From an uncultured delta proteobacterium (lineage in GTDB: Bacteria > Desulfobacterota > Desulfobulbia > Desulfobulbales > Desulfocapsaceae), in contig CAIUQR010000138.1 in the NCBI GenBank assembly GCA_903901335.1, positions 1 through 64,000 of the forward strand: 64,000 nt of DNA, given 5' to 3'. Made by a program: the position numbers and the translations under genes. Below are positions 7,816-16,859 of this stretch, piece by piece (within the stretch, counting starts at the first letter, position 1; every line of letters begins with the position of its first letter). The notes beneath the pieces were generated by a model. That model searched no databases. It saw only the letters and a list, made by a program, of their open reading frames with translations, and was not told where the DNA came from.

Positions 7816-8721
7816 TTATTGAATTGATGATTTGAGATCCACAATACCTAAAGTATTCATGGAAGGTGAGCTGGTGATGTGCGTCCAGATATCGCGGACC
7901 TGCTGCCAGGTTGCGGTCGGCTCGCCGTATTCGAACAGGGTTTTCCCTTCGACCATGGATCTGGTGAAAGATGGATCGAACGATACCCGGCCAAGAACCG
8001 CAACATTACGCCGGAGCGCCAGTTGCTCGATGGCCTCGGTCATCTTGATGTTGAGATCAAACTTGTTGACGCAGACCATGCCCGGAACCTTGAAATGGGC
8101 GGCAAGATCCACCACCCGTTCCATGTCGTGGATACCGGAGACCGTGGGCTCGACCACAATGACCAGGACCGTGGCACCGCCGATGGAGGCAATCACCGGG
8201 CAGCCGATACCCGGCGGCCCGTCGGTGATGATCAGATCGGCACCCTGTTTTTCTGCGAGTTGCCGGGCTTCCTTACGGACCAGGCTGACCAGCTTGCCGG
8301 AATTTTCTTCGCCAATACCAAGGCGGGCATGGACCATGGGACCAAACCTGGTTTCCGAGAGATACCATTCACCGCAGCGCTGCACCGGAAAATCAATGGC
8401 TGCAACCGGGCAGAAATCGACACAGACACCGCAACCTTCACAGCGGATGGCATCAACCTGAAACTGTTCGCTGATGGCGCCAAAGCGGCAGAGATCGATG
8501 CAGGTGCCGCAATTGGTGCAAAGGTCTTTATTAATAATGGCCTTGCAGCCTCCCATAAAATCAGTCCGCTGCCGAACCTCGGGTTGCATCAACAGGTGGA
8601 GGTCGGCTGCATCAACATCTGCGTCGCACAGGACGCTGTTTTTCGCCAGGGAGGCAAAAGCTGCGGTCAGGCTGGTTTTGCCGGTGCCGCCCTTGCCGCT
8701 GATAATGACTATTTCGCGCAT
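7816..8721 (-). CDS. MinD/Mrp-type P-loop ATPase with inserted 2[4Fe-4S] ferredoxin domain (copy 1)
   Basis: 301 residues. The deviant Walker A of the SIMIBI MinD/NifH class is at residues 8-16 (S-G-K-G-G-T-G-K-T). A two-cluster ferredoxin is inserted at residues 68-104: C-T-N-C-G-T-C-I-D-L-C and C-E-G-C-G-V-C-V-D-F-C. The switch II-like D-G-P-P-G-I-G-C-P-V and the adenine-side V-N-K-F-D-L-N are present. Such proteins are thought to carry or insert Fe-S clusters in an ATP-dependent way. The start overlaps the stop of copy 2 by 13 bases, so translation is probably coupled. Confidence 0.9.
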   Translation of the reverse strand: MREIVIISGKGGTGKTSLTAAFASLAKNSVLCDADVDAADLHLLMQPEVRQRTDFMGGCKAIINKDLCTNCGTCIDLCRFGAISEQFQVDAIRCEGCGVCVDFCPVAAIDFPVQRCGEWYLSETRFGPMVHARLGIGEENSGKLVSLVRKEARQLAEKQGADLIITDGPPGIGCPVIASIGGATVLVIVVEPTVSGIHDMERVVDLAAHFKVPGMVCVNKFDLNIKMTEAIEQLALRRNVAVLGRVSFDPSFTRSMVEGKTLFEYGEPTATWQQVRDIWTHITSSPSMNTLGIVDLKSSIQ

Positions 8722-9575
8722 GAAACCGCCTCGCCTCTGTCTTTAATTATTGCTTCAATTTTTCGGAAAAGGTCGCCAAACCGCTCCCGCCATTCAGGGA
8801 ATTCGTCAACAATGTTCTTGCCTTGGGAGTAGGCCACAGCAATACGGCGGTCAAAGGGAATCGTCAACAAGACCGGCAGCTTTTCACTTTCCGCATAATC
8901 GAAAACCTTGCGGTCGCCGATATCCGCCCGATTGATCACCAGACCGCAGGGAATGCCGAGCAGTCGCACTGCTTCCACCGCCAGTTTCAAATCATGGAGG
9001 CCAAAGGGTGTCGGTTCTGTGACCATGAGGATAAAATCGGCACCGTTCATGGCGGCTATCACCGGACAGGAGGTGCCTGGTGGAGCATCTATTATGGTAA
9101 TGAGTTGTAGGTCCGCCTCCGCCCGCACCCGTTTGATCAGTGGCGGTGACATCGCCTCGCCGACCCGCAATTGACCGTTGATAAAGCGGATATCACCCCG
9201 CGCACCAAAATTGACTGTCCCCAGCTCCCGGCCGGTTTCGGTGATCGCCCCTTCGGGACAGACTGCCATGCAGCCGCCGCAGCTGTGGCAGAGCTCCTGA
9301 AAAACGAGCACTTTTTTGCCGACCACCGCCAAGGCGTTGAACCGGCAGATGTCCGAGCATTTCCGACAGAAGGTGCATTTTTTCAGATCGACCAGAGGGA
9401 CTGGCACCTCAACCCGCTCGCTTCGTTCAATTACCGGCTTGAGGAAAAGATGGGCATTGGGTTCTTCGACATCGCAATCCAACAACTCAACCCCGGCGCC
9501 CAGAGCAAGCGCCATATTGACGGAGATGGTGGTTTTGCCGGTGCCGCCCTTGCCGCTGGCTACACTGATGATCAT
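8709..9575 (-). CDS. MinD/Mrp-type P-loop ATPase with inserted 2[4Fe-4S] ferredoxin domain (copy 2)
   Basis: 288 residues and parallel in design to its neighbour: Walker A at 7-15 (S-G-K-G-G-T-G-K-T), ferredoxin cysteines at 67/70/73/77 and 96/99/102/106, and D-A-P-P-G-T-S-C-P-V in switch II. Sequence differences are large enough that the pair is likely an old duplication acting as a heterodimer, by analogy to other paired MinD-ferredoxin genes in anaerobes. The ATG overlaps the end of the receiver gene by 4 bases. Confidence 0.9.
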   Translation of the reverse strand: MIISVASGKGGTGKTTISVNMALALGAGVELLDCDVEEPNAHLFLKPVIERSERVEVPVPLVDLKKCTFCRKCSDICRFNALAVVGKKVLVFQELCHSCGGCMAVCPEGAITETGRELGTVNFGARGDIRFINGQLRVGEAMSPPLIKRVRAEADLQLITIIDAPPGTSCPVIAAMNGADFILMVTEPTPFGLHDLKLAVEAVRLLGIPCGLVINRADIGDRKVFDYAESEKLPVLLTIPFDRRIAVAYSQGKNIVDEFPEWRERFGDLFRKIEAIIKDRGEAVSCAK

Positions 9576-9997
9576 GGTTTCGCCGCCTTTCGTGATTGCG
9601 GCGCCACGGGTTGCAGGAGAGCACCGATTTTTTCGAGGGTGGTAAGCAATGTCTCGGCATCCTTCTCTCGTGGTTCTATCGGCAGCTGCATCAATACCCC
9701 CAAGCCTTCGGTGGCCTCGTGAAATTCCTCTGCGGTAAGTGCACTGACAACCGCCGTATTAACCAGCGGATTGATCTTGACGAGTTGTTTGACAAAGGCA
9801 ATACCACTCATATCGCCGAGTTGTTCATCGACAATCACCAGGTCTATTTTCTTGCCCTTGAGGAGTAATAACCCAGCGGCTCCTGTCTCAACCGGCAGCA
9901 ATTCGATTTCCGGATGGCACTGCAATCCAGCAAGGAGAACGGAAAATTGCGCAATATCTTTTACTATAAATAAAACTCTCAAGAATACCCTCTCCAT
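9572..9997 (-). CDS. Single-domain response regulator receiver protein
   Basis: 141 residues with a CheY-like fold: V-L-F-I-V-K-D near the N-terminus and the probable phospho-acceptor Asp in L-V-I-V-D-E-Q-L-G-D-M-S-G. The acidic pocket is atypical (I-V-K-D rather than V-D-D-D), and the usual K of the K-P motif is replaced near Q-L-P-I-E-P. Phosphorylation may be weak or absent. The four-base overlap with the MinD gene ties it to cofactor handling. Confidence 0.7.
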   Translation of the reverse strand: MERVFLRVLFIVKDIAQFSVLLAGLQCHPEIELLPVETGAAGLLLLKGKKIDLVIVDEQLGDMSGIAFVKQLVKINPLVNTAVVSALTAEEFHEATEGLGVLMQLPIEPREKDAETLLTTLEKIGALLQPVAPQSRKAAKP

Positions 9998-10077
9998 GAA
10001 AATCCGGCTGTCGTTGCTTCGGCAGCCGGTTATTGTTGTACCAGTCAGTTGATATCCATCGGCAAATCAACTCCCGG

Positions 10078-10302
10078 TCAGCTGTTTCCGCCTCTACCCC
10101 GGCCTCTGCCCTGGCCTTTTCCGGCGCCTCGGCCCGCACCGCCCTGACATCGGCCCAAGCCCCGACCCTTACCTGGCACGACATTCACTGCGGCATCCTG
10201 AGGTTGATCGGTCTTGTCATTTTCAGTTTGTTTGCAGACACCACGTTGTCCGCCGGTCAGTGGACCATTTCCCAAAGGACCTTTTCCATCCATTCCAGGC
10301 AT
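10078..10302 (-). CDS. DUF5320-type small Gly/Arg-rich protein
   Basis: 74 residues from ATG 10300-10302; two upstream ATGs lie in or too close to GGAGGG, which sits eight bases before this one. The N-terminus M-P-G-M-D-G-K-G-P-L-G-N-G-P-L-T-G-G is the DUF5320 signature found beside NifX/MinD genes. The C-terminus is a Gly-Arg-Gln repeat (G-x-G-R-G-x-G) with a single Cys, and could bind nucleic acid or metal. Function unknown. Confidence 0.8.
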   Translation of the reverse strand: MPGMDGKGPLGNGPLTGGQRGVCKQTENDKTDQPQDAAVNVVPGKGRGLGRCQGGAGRGAGKGQGRGRGRGGNS

Positions 10303-10343
10303 ATTCATACCCTCCATTGCAATAGTGATTTCTAGGACAGCGT

Positions 10344-10859
10344 TCAGGTTTTCCCCGACAATCGCACAGCCATTTCTGTGGAAGTTGCACTGTTATTTTT
10401 GTTTTCAGCCAAGTCAGTTACAGTCGGCGGAAATTGTCGGTGATGCCCTCTTCCGTGACGTCTGATGTCATTTAACGCGCCGATTTCATGACCACTGCGG
10501 ATCTTACCCCGACAACAGATGTTTTTACCACACCCCGGCATCTTGAAATCTTCACCAAGCGGATCACCTTTGATAAACGCTTCTAATGCTCGGTGGACAT
10601 CACCTGCTATAAAAGAAATCAGTTCGAAACCTGCAGCCAGAAGCATGTTGGTATGTCCCTTAGAAATCGCGCCGCAGATAATAGTTGTGACTTTTTCAGC
10701 ACGCAATATTCGCAATAACTCCAAGGGACGGTCAAAATCAAAGGTCAGATATGAAGTGTTCACCAAAGCATTGTTTTTGATCTCTGCTATCAGCAGGGTC
10801 CTTCCAGAATCAAAGACCGGGGATATCCGATTTTCCCAGACGGTAATGGCGACGTTCAT
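10344..10859 (-). CDS. NifX/NifB-C-like domain protein with Cys/His-rich extension, first gene of the operon
   Basis: 171 residues. The first 100 form a NifX-like domain (M-N-V-A-I-T-V-W-E-N-R-I-S-P-V-F-D-S, then I-I-C-G-A-I-S). The C-terminal extension has P-G-C-G-K-N-I-C-C-R-G-K and H-G-R-G-H-H-R-Q, likely metal ligands. This is the promoter-proximal gene, 35 bases downstream of the sigma-54 promoter's -12 element, with a purine-rich AAGGAGCAAGG site before the ATG. It probably founds a set of cofactor-carrying proteins induced together. Confidence 0.85.
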   Translation of the reverse strand: MNVAITVWENRISPVFDSGRTLLIAEIKNNALVNTSYLTFDFDRPLELLRILRAEKVTTIICGAISKGHTNMLLAAGFELISFIAGDVHRALEAFIKGDPLGEDFKMPGCGKNICCRGKIRSGHEIGALNDIRRHGRGHHRQFPPTVTDLAENKNNSATSTEMAVRLSGKT

Positions 10860-10894
10860 ATACCTTGCTCCTTGGTTGACGTTACAGGAAGAGA

Positions 10895-10910
10895 AGCAAT
10901 CCGTGGGCCA
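10895..10910 (-). promoter_or_regulatory. Sigma-54 promoter of the NifX/MinD operon
   Basis: Minus strand TGGCCCACGGATTGCT fits TGGCACR-N4-TTGCW with one mismatch and the invariant GG-N10-GC spacing. It lies 36 bases upstream of the 10859 start and downstream of a co-directional sigma-54 activator gene. Confidence 0.85.
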
Positions 10911-11008
10911 TATTCAAAAATAACTGTATATTTTAAATGATATAGAGACGTTAGAATATTTTCGTGAAAAATTCGAGAGGCGAGAGCGGGAGCAATGGTA
11001 GCATATTC

Positions 11009-11046
11009 GCGACCATTGCGACTGTTGATGGTCGCATGCTGCGACC
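11009..11046. promoter_or_regulatory. Nested palindromes, probable activator binding sites (UAS)
   Basis: Two overlapping inverted repeats. GCGACCAT (11009-11016) pairs with ATGGTCGC (11028-11035), and GGTCGCATGCTGCGACC (11030-11046) is a perfect 7-bp palindrome with a 3-base centre. A further TGCGAC lies at 11020 and another inside the regulator's 3' end. They sit about 100-135 bases upstream of the sigma-54 -24 element, the usual enhancer distance. Confidence 0.65.
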
Positions 11047-11047
11047 T

Positions 11048-12430
11048 TTAGTGCGACTCTTTACGGCCTTTACGGCCATCGATTTGCGGCAGGGTGATGT
11101 TATATTTCTTCAGCTTGCGAAAGAGGGTGCTTTTATGAATACCAAGGGCTTTTGCCGCCGCCAGACGGTTATAGCCATGTTGCCTGAGGGCCTCGACGAT
11201 AACCTCTTCCTCTGTGGTCCGTAAGTTTGTGGCCAAAGGCGTCCGGTCAGCAATCTGGTCCTTTTTGTGGCTAAGCAGGTATGCAGGAAGATGGTCGGCC
11301 CCGATTTCCCCTTCATGACAGAGAACAAAGGCGTGCTCGATGATGTTCTCGAGCTCGCGGATATTGCCAGGGTAGTCATGGCCAAGGAGAAGCACCATGG
11401 CCTCTTTGCCGACCTGAGAAACTGCCCGGCCCCGCAAGTTATTCATCTTTTTGATGAATCGATCACATAAGAGGGGGATATCCTCCATCCGTTCCCTGAG
11501 CGACGGCAGGTGAAGGCGGATGATATTGATACGATAAAAAAGATCACGGCGAAATTCGCCCTTTTCCACCATTGCCGCCAGATCGCGGTTGGTCGCCGCG
11601 ATGATCCGGGTATCGGTCTTGATTTTTTCCACACTGCCGAGGGGCTGGAACTCCTTTTCTTCTAGGACCCGCAGCAGCCGAACCTGGAAAGCCGCACTGG
11701 TGTCGCCAATCTCGTCAAGGAGGATGGTACCTTTGCCGGCGGCCTGAAAAAGCCCCGGCTTATTTTTGTCGGCATTGGTAAAGGCTCCGGCCTTGTAGCC
11801 GAACAGTTCCGACTCAAGGAGGGTATCGGGCAGCGCACCGCAATTTATGGCGACAAAAGGCTCATTCTTTCGCCATGAAAGGTTGTGCAAGGCATTGGCC
11901 ATGAGTTCCTTGCCGGTGCCGGTGTCTCCTTCAAGTAGCACGGTACTGTCGCTTTCCGCCACTTGGGGCAATATATTGAAGATCCTTTTCATCGTCTTGC
12001 TGCGACTGACCATGTCGCCGACGGTGAAACTACCGCTCAACTCCCGGCGTAACTCCTCAACCAAACTGTGGTCGCGAAAGGTCTCAACACCGCCAAGTAT
12101 CTTCCCTTGTTTGTCTTTCAACGGCGAGGTTGAAACGGTGATTGGCACCTGCTGCTGCCGACTGTCGATGATATAGGTGGAGCTCGAAACAAAAGACTTC
12201 CCCTCCTTCATGGTGCGCTTCAAGGCGCAGGCCCTTTCGCACATATTGGAACGGAATACCTCCCAGCAATAGCGACCGATGGCATCATTCCGCGGCGTTC
12301 CAGTGATTTCCTCGGCGGCCCGGTTAAAGGTCATAATCCGCCAATTATGATCGACGGTAAAAACTCCCTCGGAAATTGATTCGAGGATGATCTCATTGGC
12401 CTTTTTCGCTATCTCTTCAAATTCACCCAT
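11048..12430 (-). CDS. PAS-sensing sigma-54-dependent transcriptional activator
   Basis: 460 residues. A PAS domain (about 12-120) carries a cysteine cluster (C-W-E-V-F-R-S-N-M-C-E-R-A-C). The AAA+ domain has Walker A at 168-175 (G-D-T-G-T-G-K-E), Walker B I-L-L-D-E at 236-240 and a sigma-54 loop at 215-220 reading G-A-F-T-N-A instead of G-A-F-T-G-A. A Fis-type HTH ends the protein (N-R-L-A-A-A-K-A-L-G-I). It almost certainly activates the downstream NifX operon from the adjacent sigma-54 promoter. The altered loop may reduce or tune activity. Confidence 0.9.
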   Translation of the reverse strand: MGEFEEIAKKANEIILESISEGVFTVDHNWRIMTFNRAAEEITGTPRNDAIGRYCWEVFRSNMCERACALKRTMKEGKSFVSSSTYIIDSRQQQVPITVSTSPLKDKQGKILGGVETFRDHSLVEELRRELSGSFTVGDMVSRSKTMKRIFNILPQVAESDSTVLLEGDTGTGKELMANALHNLSWRKNEPFVAINCGALPDTLLESELFGYKAGAFTNADKNKPGLFQAAGKGTILLDEIGDTSAAFQVRLLRVLEEKEFQPLGSVEKIKTDTRIIAATNRDLAAMVEKGEFRRDLFYRINIIRLHLPSLRERMEDIPLLCDRFIKKMNNLRGRAVSQVGKEAMVLLLGHDYPGNIRELENIIEHAFVLCHEGEIGADHLPAYLLSHKKDQIADRTPLATNLRTTEEEVIVEALRQHGYNRLAAAKALGIHKSTLFRKLKKYNITLPQIDGRKGRKESH

Positions 12431-12566
12431 CGCCCTTCTCGTCCTTCGATCGCTTGCAATACATAGGGATGATATTTTCAGTGATTTTTTTTGTAACCGG
12501 CCACCTGCGGGTAGATACCGTAAAGCTCATCATTTGAGGCGGTTTCAAACTATATACTGTGAAACG

Positions 12567-13010
12567 TTATTGGCTGAGCTTTGCATATGGTAAAGACGGT
12601 TCGCTCGGCACCAACTGTTTTCCCAGATAGTTTTCTATTGCCTTTAGCAGGGTAGTTTCGGCTAACTGTGCACAGTGGAGATGGGTTTCTGGTAACTGGC
12701 CGATTTCTTCCATGATCGTCATCATGTTGATTTTTTGAATTTCGCTGATCTTTCGATTACGGGCCAGCATGGTCGCCGCCTCAACGCATGTTTTACTTAC
12801 TGAACAGCCGTTGGTCCATGCGGTACTGTTGCATACTATGCCGTCCTTGAATTGCAGGGAGATTTCCATGGTATCTCCACAGGTTCCTGTTACTATGGCG
12901 TGGCCATCCGGATTGTCGAGCGGCTTGTTGGTCAGATAATGAAAACCAAACCAGCAAAAGATAAGAAATAAAAGGACAACAAAGGCGAAAAGAATATTGA
13001 CGATTTCCAT
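12567..13010 (-). CDS. Membrane-anchored NifU/IscU-like Fe-S scaffold
   Basis: 147 residues from ATG 13008-13010; the longer frame upstream lacks support. The protein begins with one transmembrane helix (residues 5-27, I-L-F-A-F-V-V-L-L-F-L-I-F-C-W-F-G-F) and then an IscU-like domain with G-T-C-G-D-T-M-E, T-N-G-C-S-V-S-K-T-C and H-L-H-C-A-Q-L-A. The three ligand positions are intact. A scaffold tethered to the membrane is unusual; it may feed clusters to membrane oxidoreductases. It lies just upstream of the sigma-54 activator gene. Confidence 0.75.
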   Translation of the reverse strand: MEIVNILFAFVVLLFLIFCWFGFHYLTNKPLDNPDGHAIVTGTCGDTMEISLQFKDGIVCNSTAWTNGCSVSKTCVEAATMLARNRKISEIQKINMMTIMEEIGQLPETHLHCAQLAETTLLKAIENYLGKQLVPSEPSLPYAKLSQ

Positions 13011-13183
13011 AGAACGCCACAAAACTATTATCAATGATGATTGTTGGGATCCCGGCACTGAAGATCTCGCCACTGAGGAAATCACTTTGGTATCAGTTGT
13101 ACCATAATCATAGTATAAGGAAAAATATAACGGCAATAACAGATTTTACTTTTGTATCCAAATGAATCCTGTTAGGGTTATCC

Positions 13184-16100
13184 TTAAAAGGTCACCTTCT
13201 CGGCTCCGGCAACAAGCCGAGAAAATTCACTTATCCAGTTTTCTCCTCCCAGTGCCTCAGCCAGAACGACCGCCATATGTCGAGGTGTTATGCCCACTTC
13301 CTTGTTGCGACCGAGGCCGGATATGCAGGATGGGCAGTTAGTGGTAACCACTGTGGCGTTATTTCCGATCATGGCTTTTTCCAGCGATTTCCGTTTGCGT
13401 TCAAGCATGGCAGAGGAGATGTCCGGCCTAGAAAGAGCCAGGGTGCCGGCCTCGGAGCAGCAATCGGGGACGATGTTTACATTCGCATAGAGCCGACCAA
13501 GCAGATTCAGTCCGGCGCCATCCAGGGAGTCGTGGCAGGGTATGTGATAAAGCAGCGTTTCCGGACGTTTGATTCCGAATTGGCCATTGGCATTATCCAG
13601 GACGAATTGGGAAACATCTTCAATGGTGCTGTCGAATATTTCGCCGCATCCCATCTCATACAAGGCCTCCCGACATGTGCCGCAGCTGACCAAGAGGGCA
13701 TCAAACACCATGTGGCCAAGCATCTCCCTGATCTGAGTCAAAATAATCGTATCCCTTAGTGTTATGACGCCGGCCATTTTCTTTTTGGCATTGGCCTTGG
13801 CCGGGAAACCGCAGCAGAGAAAGGCCGGGGGCAGGATAACACGGATATTGGTCTTAGCTAGAATGTAGAGAGCGGCCATACCGATATCGGCATACAGTCG
13901 CTCCGAGCCGCAACCCGGAAAATAGAAGACCGTTTTCTGCACCGATCCTTCAGGATTGATCATCAGCGCCTCACGTTCCGAATATTCAGGAAGCATGGCC
14001 CCGAGGGCTGTTTTCGACGGCGGCATCATCGGCGATTTCAGCATGGTTAGCATGCGCCATTTTCTGCCTGTAATCATTGGCGGCGCCTTTTGGTATGCCC
14101 GGGCTGCAAGCCGCTGCAGAGAGCTGCCCCATTCAAGAACTCCCTTCCTGAATGCGAGATTGACTCCTCTGTATCTGTTCTTCAGGTAGAGCAGCGAGAG
14201 CCTGGTGGTGGCGGCGGTGTGCTTATATCCAAGATCGCTCAAGATTTCGCGCTCAAGCACCGAGACCTCGGCAGTGTCGATATCCACCGGGCAGGGTGTT
14301 AGACACTTGTGGCACAAGGTGCAGTGGTCGGCTATCTCTTCCAGATTCTTGAGCTGGTTGAAGCGTGGCCGGTGAGAGCGCTGCATATCGTAGAGCAGAG
14401 CCTCGACCAGCGAGCCGATGACCATGTTTTTGTTGCGGGGATGGAAGAACAGATTGCTCCCCGGATGATAGACACAGCAGACCGGCATGCATTTGCCGCA
14501 GCGGACACACGTTGAGATCATAGAGGAGAGCCGGGCGAGAGATCCGTATTGGAGGATTTTCGCTTCCAGCTCAAGCAGGTTGAACGACGGGGTGAAGACC
14601 TTGTCGATGATGGCGGGATCATTGAGCATTCCCGGATTCATGATGCAGTCCGGATCGATCTCCAGGCGGTACTTCCTCAGTTCGTCAAGCCGCGCCTGAT
14701 CGAGGAACTTCATCTTGGTGATGCCGATTCCGTGTTCGCCACTCACCACACCGTCCAGGTCGACCGCTTTGGCCATGATATCTTCGGCGGTTTTCTCAGC
14801 TCGCTTCATCATCTCACGGTCATTGGAAAAGACCGGGATATTGACATGGATATTGCCGTCGCCTGCGTGCATATGGGTGGCGATGATGATCCTTCTGGAC
14901 CGGACCTCGCGATAAATGGTTTCGATGATGCCACTGACCCTGCTGTAGCCGCTGAACAGTTCCAGCAGATCGTCCAGCAGTTTCTTTATATCTGCGTCGT
15001 GACGAAGTATTCCCCTGGCAGACAAGCCGAACTTTTCCAGAGCCTCATGACACAGTTCAATTGCTTTCGGCATCTTGGCCTCAAGCCAGTCGGGGTCCTC
15101 GATGGGTTCGGCGATCTTCAGATAGTCGATAGTTTTCCGGACAAACAGTTCTTTGTTGCAGATATCTTCTTTTTTATTGTATTCGTCGACAAAGCGGGCG
15201 AATCCGGCAAGCGCCGGAAGGGGCAGAACGATATCTTCATTAAGCTTGAAGGCATTGGTCCGGGCTGAAATCGCCCCGAGCCGTTTGCGATCCCGCCAGA
15301 AACGGGTGGCTTCGTCGGCATCCTGGGCGGTAAACAACTCGGTGTTTTTATAGGGTGACAGCAGCGCTTCCAGACGTTGTTTGCCGCGCAGGACCTGAGT
15401 GCTGGAGTGGCCGACCATATCGATCAAGAGGACCGCTTTCGGGCGTTCGCTTCTGGCCGCTTTGAACTTGTATTTGATGGCGCGGATATACTCTTCGTCA
15501 AAATGCTCAAGGGCCATCAAGGCCTCTTCGCCCGTGTTGATAAACTCCTGAGATATCTCGACGATGACCCGGCTGGCCTCATCCATATCCTCGCCGAAGA
15601 ATTCAAGACAGAAGGTGATCTTCTTTTCATACTCCTTATACAGGACAAATTCTCCGGAGGTGATAATGCCGTCGGTGCCCTCCTTCTGGAATCCCGGCAA
15701 TCCTTTCAGGGCCTTGTTCGTAATGTCTTTCCATAGGCCCTTCTTACGAATCTCCTCTCCTGCCAGCTGCACCTCCTTAAGAACCTGGCCGTTCTGTTCA
15801 ACTACCTGGAAGCGGACGGTATCATCCGGCATAATCTTGCGCATCGGATGGTTGAGGCGCTTTACGGTGAGAAGCCCTTTGCCGGGCATGGCAATGGTGT
15901 AGGAGAGAATGTTGTCTATGGCCGTACCCCAGAGGACTGCCGTCTTGCCTCCGGCATTTTCGGCTATATTGCCGCCGATGGTCGAGGCCCAGGCGCTGGT
16001 GGGGTCTGTGGCGAAGACCAGATTATGGCAGGCGGCATGAGCCATGGCGTCTGAAGTGACGACTCCCGCCTCGACTTTCAGCACCGGCACCTTGACATTT

Positions 16101-16822
16101 GCGCCGAGATGAGGAAAATCACGGGAGACGATTTCGTGGATGCGGGTCAGTCGCTCGGTGTTGATAACCACGCATTTGTTGGTTACCGGCACGCTGCCGC
16201 CGGTAAGGCCGGTACCGCCACCGCGGGGGATGATCTTCAGACCGAGCTCAGCCACTGCCCGCATCAATGGGGGCACCTGTTCCTCAGTGGTTGGCCGCAG
16301 GACGGCGAGTGGCAGGAAGAGGCGCCAGTCGGTGGCATCAGTGGCGTGGCTGATCAGGGTGAACGGGTCAAACCGTACGTTTTCGCGGCCGATGACGGCG
16401 CCAAGTTTCTTCTGCATCTGGGCGCGCATGGAGGGTGCGCCCAGGACCTCCTGTTTGAGCTCACCGATTTGGTCACGACAAATCATCACCAGATGGAGGA
16501 CTTTGCTGCTGCGCTCCGAACCGACCCTGCCGATCCTGGCTGCCTCTTCAATAATGTCCAGGTCTTCGGTCGCAGTCTTGATAAACTTCCGTCGCCTGAG
16601 CGGGGAGTCGATGAGTTCCTGAAACAGAAAGGGGTTCCTCCTGAGGATAAAGAGATCCCCCATGAGGCGCATGATAAGTCTTGACGATCTGCCGGTGATG
16701 CGCTGGCTACGCAACTCTTCCAGGTCCTCCCAGACCTCGGAACCGAAGAGCAGGTTGATTATCAGCTTGTCGTCTGCAGAAGTAAAGTTATAAGGAATCT
16801 CACGATAATCTTTTATGTTCAT
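13184..16822 (-). CDS. Giant FAD-binding oxidoreductase with DUF3683, ferredoxin and CCG domains (D-lactate/glycolate dehydrogenase-like)
   Basis: 1212 residues. Domains in order: DUF3683 (about 1-140); PCMH-type FAD domain with R-G-G-G-T-G-L-T-G-G at 200-209; FAD oxidase C-terminal domain with the H-M-H-A-G-D-G-N-I-H motif near 650; two [4Fe-4S] motifs (C-V-R-C-G-K-C-M-P-V-C from 772 and C-T-L-C-H-K-C-L-T-P-C-P from 834); then a CCG half with F-L-C-C-G-F-P-A, S-C-G-T-C, D-C-C-S-E-A-G and N-C-P-S-C. This matches quinone- or Hdr-linked D-2-hydroxyacid dehydrogenases. The substrate is not determinable. Nearby kinases suggest regulated expression. Confidence 0.85.
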   Translation of the reverse strand: MNIKDYREIPYNFTSADDKLIINLLFGSEVWEDLEELRSQRITGRSSRLIMRLMGDLFILRRNPFLFQELIDSPLRRRKFIKTATEDLDIIEEAARIGRVGSERSSKVLHLVMICRDQIGELKQEVLGAPSMRAQMQKKLGAVIGRENVRFDPFTLISHATDATDWRLFLPLAVLRPTTEEQVPPLMRAVAELGLKIIPRGGGTGLTGGSVPVTNKCVVINTERLTRIHEIVSRDFPHLGANVKVPVLKVEAGVVTSDAMAHAACHNLVFATDPTSAWASTIGGNIAENAGGKTAVLWGTAIDNILSYTIAMPGKGLLTVKRLNHPMRKIMPDDTVRFQVVEQNGQVLKEVQLAGEEIRKKGLWKDITNKALKGLPGFQKEGTDGIITSGEFVLYKEYEKKITFCLEFFGEDMDEASRVIVEISQEFINTGEEALMALEHFDEEYIRAIKYKFKAARSERPKAVLLIDMVGHSSTQVLRGKQRLEALLSPYKNTELFTAQDADEATRFWRDRKRLGAISARTNAFKLNEDIVLPLPALAGFARFVDEYNKKEDICNKELFVRKTIDYLKIAEPIEDPDWLEAKMPKAIELCHEALEKFGLSARGILRHDADIKKLLDDLLELFSGYSRVSGIIETIYREVRSRRIIIATHMHAGDGNIHVNIPVFSNDREMMKRAEKTAEDIMAKAVDLDGVVSGEHGIGITKMKFLDQARLDELRKYRLEIDPDCIMNPGMLNDPAIIDKVFTPSFNLLELEAKILQYGSLARLSSMISTCVRCGKCMPVCCVYHPGSNLFFHPRNKNMVIGSLVEALLYDMQRSHRPRFNQLKNLEEIADHCTLCHKCLTPCPVDIDTAEVSVLEREILSDLGYKHTAATTRLSLLYLKNRYRGVNLAFRKGVLEWGSSLQRLAARAYQKAPPMITGRKWRMLTMLKSPMMPPSKTALGAMLPEYSEREALMINPEGSVQKTVFYFPGCGSERLYADIGMAALYILAKTNIRVILPPAFLCCGFPAKANAKKKMAGVITLRDTIILTQIREMLGHMVFDALLVSCGTCREALYEMGCGEIFDSTIEDVSQFVLDNANGQFGIKRPETLLYHIPCHDSLDGAGLNLLGRLYANVNIVPDCCSEAGTLALSRPDISSAMLERKRKSLEKAMIGNNATVVTTNCPSCISGLGRNKEVGITPRHMAVVLAEALGGENWISEFSRLVAGAEKVTF

Positions 16823-16859
16823 TTTTTAAGGCCTTACCTGCAAGTCGGAATCCCAGCGC

